Assembly (NCBI GenBank): GCA_902796975.1
Contig: CADBRF010000095.1
Location: 1 to 14,192 of the forward strand
Length of the DNA stretch: 14,192 bases
Reading direction: 5' to 3'
Origin: an uncultured Coriobacteriaceae bacterium
GTDB taxonomy: Bacteria; Actinomycetota; Coriobacteriia; Coriobacteriales; QAMH01
Under the pieces are notes generated by a model. It saw only the letters and a program-made list of their open reading frames with translations. It ran no database searches and was not told the DNA's origin. Made by a program: the position numbers and the translations under genes. This document shows, piece by piece, positions 7,749 through 13,210 of this stretch (the stretch's first letter is position 1; each line of letters opens with the position of its first letter).

Positions 7749-7798
7749 CTCTTCAACTCAAGCAGAATCTGCCTGATAAGATCCATGTCACGCTTCAT
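7697..7798 (-). pseudogene. DUF2513-like gene start cut off at repeat B
   Basis: From the ATG at 7798 the protein reads MKRDMDLIRQILLEL, which closely resembles the N-terminus of DUF2513 proteins (small, often phage- or island-borne, unknown role). After residue 14-15 the frame enters the 36-bp repeat (copy B, from 7757 down), reads KRWAKTTTRST, and stops at 7697. Complete members are usually over 100 residues, so only the start survives, and the break falls on the repeat edge. It lies 38 bases after the immunity-like pseudogene on the same strand. The family call rests on about 15 residues. Confidence 0.5.
7722..7757 (+). repeat. 36-bp hairpin repeat, copy B
   Basis: Identical to copies A and C over 36 bases. 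On the minus strand it joins the truncated DUF2513-like start to the 108-codon ORF. No direct duplication of flanking bases is visible. Confidence 0.85.
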
Positions 7799-7836
7799 CG
7801 CATTGCCATCTCTCCATGCCCACTGTATTATCCTAT

Positions 7837-8060
7837 CTACTCATCTAGAAATTCGATAGATTCGATAGTGTCTATTCTGAAGCACATTGTTTCATCGTTG
7901 GTAGTCTTAAAAAAATCGACGGTTCTACTTCGTCATCGAAATCATCAGGAGAGTTCACGTCGAGCACTTCTCCGGAATACTCCAGTGTATCGTCGCCCGA
8001 CGTTTTTATGAGAACGGGTTTCCATCTCGCATCATATAGCTGATCAATTGTATACACCAT
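7837..8060 (-). pseudogene. Immunity-like small acidic protein with a frameshift at a T7 run
   Basis: The ATG at 8060 has a strong site, GGGAGG, 5 bases upstream. The protein begins MVYTIDQLYDARWKPVLIKT and contains an acidic patch, DDFDDEVEPSIF, a layout common in small beta-barrel immunity-like proteins. In the plain frame it ends after 62 residues with LRLPTMKQCASE. A shift of -1 at the seven T's (complement of 7910-7916) instead yields FKTTNDETMCFRIDTIE and then SIEFLDE, ending at TAG 7837-7839 after 74 residues; this restores a coherent final strand. So this is a one-base loss, a sequencing error, or frameshifting at the heptamer T TTT TTA, which stands in the correct phase. The start overlaps the stop of a toxin-tail-like fragment (TGATG), as in toxin/immunity pairs. 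The exact family is not recognised. Confidence 0.5.
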
Positions 8061-8131
8061 CAAAGCCTCCCGATATACGGTACGATGTGCAAGCCCTTGT
8101 CCCCGTAATGAAATTTTACCTTATGAGCCGG
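8060..8131 (-). pseudogene. C-terminal fragment resembling a polymorphic toxin end
   Basis: A minus-strand frame just after repeat C reads PAHKVKFHYGDKGLHIVPY and then IGRL before TGA, which shares its A with the ATG of the immunity-like gene. The motif HYGDKGLHIVP resembles the tail of several secreted-toxin C-terminal domains, and the TGATG overlap is typical of toxin-immunity pairs. No start codon of its own is visible: upstream the frame enters the repeat and meets a TGA there. So only about the last 23 residues of a gene remain, joined to the repeat. The toxin reading is an inference from a short motif and gene order. Confidence 0.35.
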
Positions 8132-8133
8132 CA

Positions 8134-8169
8134 GTTGAACGAGTGGTCGTTTTCGCCCACCTCTTCAAC
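8134..8169 (+). repeat. 36-bp hairpin repeat, copy C
   Basis: Identical to copies A and B. It lies three bases from the toxin-tail-like fragment, on the side where the missing upstream part of that gene should be. Confidence 0.85.
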
Positions 8170-8204
8170 ATAAGTCAGGGAAGATGCGAAGATATGTAGT
8201 GAAA

Positions 8205-8249
8205 TAGCCATGACGGTGAACCGGCACAGCGGCCGGCGCGTCATGGCTA
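8205..8249. other. Long perfect-armed inverted repeat
   Basis: TAGCCATGACG (8205-8215) is the exact reverse complement of CGTCATGGCTA (8239-8249), and inside it CCGGC and GCCGG form a second stem. Neither strand shows a T-run after it, so a simple terminator is unlikely. ATGTAG occurs on both sides. It could be a small mobile palindrome or a structured RNA between repeats C and D; the 115 bases between those repeats hold no credible gene. Confidence 0.5.
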
Positions 8250-8284
8250 TGTAGCTATATTATCAAATATTTCGCGCTAGTTCA

Positions 8285-8320
8285 GTTGAACGAGTGGTCG
8301 TTTTCGCCCGCCCCTTCGAC
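8285..8320 (+). repeat. 36-bp hairpin repeat, degenerate copy D
   Basis: Matches copies A-C at 33 of 36 bases. All three changes lie in the last 12 bases (CCCGCCCCTTCGAC in place of CCCACCTCTTCAAC), which weakens the hairpin. It is the copy next to feoAB and marks the right edge of the island. Confidence 0.8.
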
Positions 8321-8340
8321 CTATGGGACGTTAAGTGACA

Positions 8341-8357
8341 GCGGACGAATTGTCCGC
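8341..8357 (-). terminator. Small hairpin just after feoAB
   Basis: GCGGAC and GTCCGC form a perfect six-base stem around a five-base loop, two bases after the feoAB stop codon. No T-run follows, so factor-independent termination is doubtful; it may protect the mRNA end. Confidence 0.35.
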
Positions 8358-8359
8358 GT

Positions 8360-10837
8360 CTACACAAGCCCGAACATGAGGCCTATCGCATGAACAAGGA
8401 AGGCGATGAGCCAGGCCACCACGCACTGCATGATGACGACCACTGTCGCATACTTGCCACCAATCTCTCCCTTGACCGTGCCAATCGCGGCAACGCAGGG
8501 CGTGTAGAGCAGCACGAATACGAGGAACACATAGGCGGTGAAAGGTGTGAAGATAGTGCCGAGCAGGGCAACATCTCCGGCGACAAGCTGCGTGATAGTG
8601 GAAACGACGTTTTCCTTCGCCATAAAGCCAGTAATGATTGCCGTTGCCGCGCGCCAATCGCCAAAACCCAGCGGAGCAAAGATGGGGGCGACGAGCATGC
8701 CGATTGCAGCGAGCATGCTCTGCGTCTGGACATCCACGACGTTTAGGCGGATATCGAAGGTCTGAAGGAACCAGATGAGCAGCGTCGCCACGAAAACCAC
8801 CGTGAAAGCCTTGTGCACGAAACCCTTCGCCTTATCCCATGCCATGCGCAGAACCGTCGAGGCGCTGGGTAGCCGGTAGTTAGGAAGCTCCATCACAAAG
8901 GGGACGGGGTCGCCGCGGAAAGCGGTCTTGCTCAGCACGAGTGCTGCGATAATGCCGACAAGGATGCCAAGCAGGTAAAGGCTCAGCATAGCGAGCGCCG
9001 CGTGCTCGGGGAAGAAGAAGCCACAGAGCAGGGCGTATACAGGAAGCTTGGCAGAGCAGCTCATGAAGGGCACGAGCATCACCGTCATACGACGGTCGTG
9101 CTCAGACGGCAAGGTGCGGGTCGCCATAATCGCGGGCACGCTACAGCCAAACCCAATCAGGAGCGGGACAAAGCTTCTGCCGGACAAGCCCAGTCTGCGG
9201 AGCATCTTGTCCATGAAAAAGGCAACACGTGCCATATAGCCCGTATCTTCGAGCGTGGAAAGCAGGACAAAGAGCACAACAATGATGGGCAAGAAGGAAA
9301 TGACAGTGCCCACGCCCGGGAAAACGCCATCGCAGACAAGCGATATGACAAGCGGGTTGGTGCCAAACGCCTCTAGCCCGCTTCGAACTGCTTCGGTGAG
9401 CCAGTCGATGCCCATAGCCAACAGGTCCGAAAGCGGCTGGCCCACGGCAGTGAAGGTAAGCCAGAAAACTGCCGCCATGATGAGGATGAAAGTGGGGATT
9501 GCCGTGTACTTGCCTGTGAGAATGCGGTCTGCCTTGACCGAACGCGCATGTTCGCGGCTCTCATGGGGTTTTGCCACGCAGCGTTTGCACAGGTCTTCGA
9601 TGAAGGAGAAGCGCATGTCTGCGATAGCCGCTGCACGGTCAACGCCGCTCTCGCGCTCCATCTGGGAGACGATGTGCTCAACAGCGTCGAGCTCGTTCTG
9701 TTCAAGGGCAAGCGCTTTGATAACCAGGGGGTCATTCTCAATGAGCTTCGTCGCCGCAAAACGTTTGGGAAGCCCAGCGCGTTCCGCGTGGTCTTCGATA
9801 AGGTGCATGACGCCATGAATGCATCGATGCAAGGCGCCACCATCGGGAGCATCGCTCCTGCAGAAATCGACTCTGCCGGGGCGCATGCTCCTACGAGCCA
9901 CGTTAAGGACGTGTTCAACGAGCTCGTTCACACCCTGGCCCTGCGAAGCAGAGATAGGCACGACCGGCACGCCGAGCTCCGCTTCTAGCAGGTTGACATC
10001 GATATTCCCACCATTTGCAACGACTTCGTCCATCATGTTCAGAGCGATTACCATGGGGACGTCGAGCTCCATGAGCTGAAGCGTCAAGTAGAGGTTGCGG
10101 TCGATATTCGTGCCATCGACGATATCGATGATCGCATTGGGTTTCTCATCGAGCACGTACTGGCGCGAAACGATTTCTTCATTCGTGTAGGGCGAAAGCG
10201 AATAGATGCCTGGAAGGTCGGTGACAAGCGCCTCTTTATGGTCACGGATATGCCCGTCCTTGCGGTCAACCGTAACGCCCGGGAAATTGCCCACATGCTG
10301 GTTAGACCCAGTGAGGGCATTAAAAAGCGTGGTTTTACCGGAATTCTGGTTTCCCACAAGCGCGAGAGAAAGCGGCTTGCCCTCCGGAATCATATGGGAG
10401 CTCGAACGGGGCTTGTAGCCGGACTTGCTATCCTGGTCGTCCTGGGTTCCATCGAACTCGCCGAGAGCCGGATGCGGCGTCTGACTTGTGAGCTCCACCT
10501 TACGGTGCCCCTGCTTCGACTGCTCCGCCGTCTTAGGTGCCGCGTACTCGCGAATATGTTCGATGGAAATCTGAGCAGCATCAGCCTTGCGGATAGTCAA
10601 CTCGTAGCCACGAAGCCTGAGTTGCAGGGGGTCGCCCATGGGAGCAGCCTTGATCATCGCAACGTCGACACCAGGAGTGAGACCCATATCGAGAATATGC
10701 TGGCGGAGCTGCTTCTCTTCACAATCAACGCTCAAAATGGTTGCGGTGGACCCAAGCGCAAGCGTATCAAGTGTCATGTGCTTTGCATCGGTTTCCGTCT
10801 GGCCTGTTACCATTGTCGTCTTGTCCGCTCCGGACAT
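8360..10837 (-). CDS. feoB: Ferrous iron transporter, FeoA-FeoB fusion
   Basis: 825 residues; the ATG at 10837 has GAGGAGGG close upstream. Residues about 21-95 form a FeoA-type SH3 domain (TLDTLALGSTATI, then RQHILDMGLTPG). After a polar linker comes the cytoplasmic GTPase domain of FeoB: G1 GNQNSGKTT at 162-170, G2 within GNFPGVTVD, G3 DLPG, G4 NMMD and G5 SAS. From about residue 430 to the end lies the membrane core with the conserved segments FLPIIVVLFVLLSTLEDTGY, GFGCSVPAIMATRT and LYTPCVAAIGTV. It imports Fe(II), the usual form under anaerobic conditions. FeoA is usually a separate gene; the fusion is known in several anaerobes. No other feo gene lies beside it. A palindromic operator covers its promoter. 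Confidence 0.95.
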   Translation of the reverse strand: MSGADKTTMVTGQTETDAKHMTLDTLALGSTATILSVDCEEKQLRQHILDMGLTPGVDVAMIKAAPMGDPLQLRLRGYELTIRKADAAQISIEHIREYAAPKTAEQSKQGHRKVELTSQTPHPALGEFDGTQDDQDSKSGYKPRSSSHMIPEGKPLSLALVGNQNSGKTTLFNALTGSNQHVGNFPGVTVDRKDGHIRDHKEALVTDLPGIYSLSPYTNEEIVSRQYVLDEKPNAIIDIVDGTNIDRNLYLTLQLMELDVPMVIALNMMDEVVANGGNIDVNLLEAELGVPVVPISASQGQGVNELVEHVLNVARRSMRPGRVDFCRSDAPDGGALHRCIHGVMHLIEDHAERAGLPKRFAATKLIENDPLVIKALALEQNELDAVEHIVSQMERESGVDRAAAIADMRFSFIEDLCKRCVAKPHESREHARSVKADRILTGKYTAIPTFILIMAAVFWLTFTAVGQPLSDLLAMGIDWLTEAVRSGLEAFGTNPLVISLVCDGVFPGVGTVISFLPIIVVLFVLLSTLEDTGYMARVAFFMDKMLRRLGLSGRSFVPLLIGFGCSVPAIMATRTLPSEHDRRMTVMLVPFMSCSAKLPVYALLCGFFFPEHAALAMLSLYLLGILVGIIAALVLSKTAFRGDPVPFVMELPNYRLPSASTVLRMAWDKAKGFVHKAFTVVFVATLLIWFLQTFDIRLNVVDVQTQSMLAAIGMLVAPIFAPLGFGDWRAATAIITGFMAKENVVSTITQLVAGDVALLGTIFTPFTAYVFLVFVLLYTPCVAAIGTVKGEIGGKYATVVVIMQCVVAWLIAFLVHAIGLMFGLV

Positions 10838-10865
10838 ATTCCCTCCTCGTAAAGTCCAAGAAGCT

Positions 10866-10906
10866 ATTGTACCCGGATTTGATGCAAGAGTTTCATGCGT
10901 GAAACT
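10866..10906 (-). promoter_or_regulatory. feoAB promoter with overlapping palindromic operator
   Basis: On the minus strand TACAAT (10866-10871) is a good -10 box. Seventeen bases upstream the -35 position is GAAACT, part of a perfect palindrome AGTTTCA-CGCA-TGAAACT (10889-10906). A repressor bound there would block the polymerase. The gene suggests a metal-responsive regulator (DtxR/MntR type or Fur); the site is not a textbook box of any of these, so the family is open. Confidence 0.5.
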
Positions 10907-10957
10907 TTATTGACCGCAGGGATAGGGTGTCAGGCACGTCTCACCACGCGAACGAAG

Positions 10958-10987
10958 GAACGGCCCTGCATATTGCAGTTCCCGTTC
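10958..10987 (-). terminator. Hairpin downstream of the MOSC gene
   Basis: GAACGG (10958-10963) pairs with CCGTTC (10982-10987), and CTGCA pairs with TGCAG inside around a TAT loop. On the minus strand TTCCTTCGTTCG follows, a poor T-run. It sits between the MOSC stop and the feoAB promoter, so a terminator role fits by position. The rest of 10914-11054 shows nothing I can identify. Confidence 0.4.
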
Positions 10988-11054
10988 GGGATCCTACGGA
11001 TGCAGAGCCGCTCCTCGCAAGCGCTATAGAGCAGTTATAGACCTGTGAGTGACG

Positions 11055-11576
11055 TTAGAGCGTGCCAGCAGCACGAGCTGCTTCGACTTCCTCGAGCGCT
11101 TCGGCAGGTGAATACTCACACGTGCCATCGCCCATTTTGACAATCTCGATGGGGTCATCTTCCTTGACCATGCCGCCCTTGAGGACCACGGCAAAAATGC
11201 CCTCGCGCGGGAAGATACAATCGCCGGCAGCGTAGTAGATGGCACAGCGAGTGTGACAGACCTTGCCAATCTGGCTCACCTCGACGAGGACCTCGTCGCC
11301 GAGCTTGAGCTGGGTGCCCAGCGGAAGAGCAAGCAGGTCGATGTTCTCAGTGGTGAAGTTCTCCCCAAACGAACCTTCTTCAACGTCAAGGCCGGCTGCA
11401 ACGGCCTTGTCGATGGACTCGGAAGCGAGGAAGGAGACCTGACGATGCCATTTGCCGGCGTGGGCGTCATTCTCCAGGCCGTACATTTCGACGACCTTTT
11501 GCGGTTCATCGACTGGGGTTTTCTGCGTACCCTTACGCGTGGAGATATTTACCGATGTGATGGTGGGTGTGCTCAT
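11055..11576 (-). CDS. MOSC domain protein (molybdenum cofactor handling)
   Basis: 173 residues; ATG at 11576 with GGAGG 6 bases upstream. The single MOSC domain fills the protein: GLENDAHAGKWHRQVS at about 33-48, GSFGENFTT at about 68-76, and the cysteine-bearing core GKVCHTRC at 104-111 followed by GDCIFPREGIFA, with C107, C111 and C120. MOSC domains bind the molybdenum cofactor or carry sulfur to it; the short stand-alone forms of anaerobes have no settled substrate. A role in cofactor maturation would fit the molybdate transporter genes in this window, but these lie about 8 kb away on the other strand. The protein has no signal peptide and should be cytoplasmic. It has its own promoter and a structured leader. 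Confidence 0.88.
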   Translation of the reverse strand: MSTPTITSVNISTRKGTQKTPVDEPQKVVEMYGLENDAHAGKWHRQVSFLASESIDKAVAAGLDVEEGSFGENFTTENIDLLALPLGTQLKLGDEVLVEVSQIGKVCHTRCAIYYAAGDCIFPREGIFAVVLKGGMVKEDDPIEIVKMGDGTCEYSPAEALEEVEAARAAGTL

Positions 11577-11580
11577 GAGA

Positions 11581-11635
11581 AGCCTCCGCTCGATACTTGG
11601 TCTGGTTACAGGCCTCTCAGTTACCTGCCGAGGCT
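11581..11635 (-). promoter_or_regulatory. MOSC mRNA leader with two competing pairings
   Basis: In the minus-strand leader, AGCCTC (complement of 11630-11635) can pair with GAGGC about 14 bases downstream (complement of 11612-11616), or with GAGGCT that contains the ribosome binding site (complement of 11581-11586). The two pairings exclude each other, the layout of a translation on/off switch. It does not match the molybdenum cofactor riboswitch as I know it. Short pairings like these can arise by chance. Confidence 0.25.
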
Positions 11636-11650
11636 ATTAGATTACGTTTC

Positions 11651-11678
11651 ATTATCTCTTATCGAGGGTAATAGTCAA
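11651..11678 (-). promoter_or_regulatory. Promoter of the MOSC gene
   Basis: On the minus strand TTGACT (11673-11678) and GATAAT (11651-11656) are separated by 16 bases, close to the main sigma-factor consensus. Transcription would start near 11644, giving a leader of about 68 bases. Confidence 0.55.
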
Positions 11679-11759
11679 TGCGCCAAGAAGAATAGTTCTA
11701 CCAAGCACACAAAAGGAAAGGGTGAAAAGACTACACCCGAGCAGCTTCAACCTCTTCAT

Positions 11760-11795
11760 AAAAAACGTGCGGGAAGGCACATGCCCACCCGCACG
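11760..11795 (-). terminator. Intrinsic terminator of the RGG protein gene
   Basis: On the minus strand CGTGCGGG pairs with CCCGCACG, GGCA with TGCC inside, and TTTTTT follows directly. It ends transcription about 40 bases after the stop codon and separates this gene from MOSC. Confidence 0.88.
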
Positions 11796-11833
11796 CTCAG
11801 ACCATCTATGCCGGGCATTAAGCCCAAGACGAG

Positions 11834-12901
11834 TTAGAAGCGGTCACGGCCTCCGCCGAAGCCACCGCGGTTGCCGCCACGGTCTCTGCCACGGCCACCA
11901 AAGCCGCCGCGATTGCCGCCACGATCGCCACCGCGACCGCCGAATCCGCCGCGGTTGCCGCCACGGTCACCACCAAAGCCGCCGCGGTTGCCGCCACGAT
12001 CGCCACCGCGACCGCCGAATCCGCCGCGGTTGCCACCACGGTCTCCGCCATGACCACGGTCGCCGCCACGGCCGCCGAAGCCGCCACGGTTGCCACCACG
12101 GTCGCCACCGCGACCACCGAAGCCACCACGATCGCCACCGCGACCGGCGGGCCTGCCGCCACGATGATCGTCACGGCCGCCAAAACCGCCACGGCTGCCG
12201 CCGCGGTCAGAACGGTCCTCATCGGAAACACCCGTAGCCTCAATGACCTCGATGACCTTGTTGACCAGGGCATCGAAATCCTCGATATCGTCTTCCTTCA
12301 TAGCGGGGAGGAACGGATCGCCCTTCACCAGCGTGGGCTCGGTCTTGGAAGCCTCGACGCCCTCTTCGGTGAGAGATGCAACCACAGCGCGCATGTCGGG
12401 CTCGCCTTCAGGCTGTTCGCGTGCAACAAAGCCCAGACCCTCGAGCAGAGCGAGGTTCTCATCGACCTCATGAAGCCTTATGCCGAGCAGCTCGGCCATT
12501 TCCTTCTGCTCCATAGCGGGCTTGAGTGCGAGAAGCTTCAGCATGCGGACAAGCACATTGTTCTTCTGCCTGTCTGCTTCGCGCTTCTCTTCCATAATCT
12601 CGTGACGACGACGCAGGAGGCGACCAGCCTTGCTCACGCGATCGCGAAGATCGCGCTCGAAGCGGTCAAGCTCTTCGGGAGTGGGCTCGTGCTGAGCCTC
12701 TTCTTCCTCTTCCTCGTCGTCTTCCTCGAGCTCTTCATCGTCTTCGTCGAAATCGTCCTCGTCGAATTCGTCTTCGACTTCTTCCTCGGCCTCGACAGGC
12801 TCAACAGCCTCCTCGATTGCCTCTTCTTCTGCCACGGTCTCCTCGATGGCAGCCTCGTCTTCGATCTTGCCCTCGTCGGCAATGAACTGATCTTCTGACA
12901 C
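11834..12901 (-). CDS. Acidic, winged-helix and RGG-repeat putative RNA-binding protein
   Basis: 355 residues from the GTG at 12901, with AAGGAG 6 bases upstream. Three parts are plain. Residues 1-70 are almost purely acidic (DEFDEDDFDEDDEELEED). Residues about 75-115 are a charged helical stretch (RFERDLRDRVSKAGRLLRRR), followed to about 182 by a MarR-like winged helix (LVRMLKLLALKPAMEQ, AELLGIRLHEVDENLALLEG, LGFVAREQ). Residues about 231-355 are RGG/GGF repeats based on GGFGGRGGDRGGNR, a type that binds RNA and can drive condensate formation in other organisms. No signal peptide or membrane span. The likely place is the cytoplasm or nucleoid. Function is unknown: an RNA-binding regulator, a ribosome or RNA polymerase partner, or a transcription factor are all possible. 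A long structured leader precedes it. Confidence 0.8.
   Translation of the reverse strand: MSEDQFIADEGKIEDEAAIEETVAEEEAIEEAVEPVEAEEEVEDEFDEDDFDEDDEELEEDDEEEEEEAQHEPTPEELDRFERDLRDRVSKAGRLLRRRHEIMEEKREADRQKNNVLVRMLKLLALKPAMEQKEMAELLGIRLHEVDENLALLEGLGFVAREQPEGEPDMRAVVASLTEEGVEASKTEPTLVKGDPFLPAMKEDDIEDFDALVNKVIEVIEATGVSDEDRSDRGGSRGGFGGRDDHRGGRPAGRGGDRGGFGGRGGDRGGNRGGFGGRGGDRGHGGDRGGNRGGFGGRGGDRGGNRGGFGGDRGGNRGGFGGRGGDRGGNRGGFGGRGRDRGGNRGGFGGGRDRF
11837..12211 (-). repeat. In-gene tandem repeat coding for RGG/GGF units
   Basis: A 42-base unit coding GGFGGRGGDRGGNR recurs about six to eight times with partial units (some shortened to GGFGGDRGGNR). The length stays in frame throughout. Such arrays change length easily by recombination, so the RGG tail may differ between strains. 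Confidence 0.8.
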
Positions 12902-12915
12902 TACAAACTCCTTCT

Positions 12916-13016
12916 TGCGCTATCCAGCGCATTCTTGGCGCATCCACGCCATTCCAATGATGCCGTCTTCCGACGGTGTTCCCCGCCTCCTGCAGGGTAG
13001 CGGATACACTATCCGC
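12916..13016 (-). promoter_or_regulatory. Leader of the RGG gene with four hairpins, two of them tandem twins
   Basis: In minus-strand order: GCGGATA-GTG-TATCCGC (13000-13016); CCGTC-GGAA-GACGG with a GNRA-type loop (12963-12976); TGGCG-TGGATG-CGCCA (12936-12951); TGCGC-TGGATA-GCGCA (12916-12931). The last two share a five-pair stem, a six-base loop TGGAT(A/G) and a trailing AAGAA, while their stem bases differ with pairing kept. The final AAGAA runs into the ribosome binding site AAGGAG. GGA in a loop next to the start site is the kind of target used by CsrA-like proteins; self-control by the RGG protein is another option. The rest of 12902-13150 shows no credible gene. Confidence 0.5.
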
Positions 13017-13154
13017 CGATGTTTGCCCCACTGCAAGAATGTAGAAGCCAACGCGCACAAAGATTCCACAGACAGCACATCTCACCCGTAAATTCCGGCG
13101 TTTCGCAGCTGGATGAGGAATGCGCAACATAACTATCGACCAGTGGTTTTCTGC

Positions 13155-13189
13155 AACAAAAAGGAGCCCGCTGACAAGCAGGCTCCTTT
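13155..13189 (-). terminator. Intrinsic terminator after nrdG
   Basis: AAAGGAGCC (13160-13168) pairs with GGCTCCTTT (13181-13189). On the minus strand TTTTTGTTG follows; on the plus strand TTTATC follows, so it may work in both directions. It lies about 20 bases after the nrdG stop. Confidence 0.88.
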
Positions 13190-13210
13190 ATCAAACTCGC
13201 AGAAACGATG

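Noticed and set aside
7222..8320. CRISPR array
   Set aside because: The repeat is 36 bp, starts GTT and ends AAC, and has a degenerate last copy, all CRISPR-like. But the spacings are 464, 376 and 115 bases, contain genes and a tRNA, and no cas gene is in the window.
7222..8320. Integron cassette array with attC sites
   Set aside because: The ends GTTGAAC and GTTCAAC resemble the attC core boxes, but their order across the element is the reverse of attC, the element is shorter than known attC sites, and no integrase is seen.
11577..11644. Molybdenum cofactor riboswitch upstream of MOSC
   Set aside because: The leader is short and lacks the conserved stems and sequence blocks of that riboswitch as I know them; only a weak competing-pairing signal is seen.
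12050..12898. 282-codon plus-strand frame opposite the RGG gene
   Set aside because: Low-complexity mirror of the RGG and acidic regions; no start signals, and the opposite strand has a sound gene with a ribosome binding site and a terminator.
12801..13130. Minus-strand frame with CAVCG motif upstream of the RGG gene
   Set aside because: It overlaps the 5' end of the RGG gene in another frame and covers the structured leader; a lone CxxC is not enough to call a gene.
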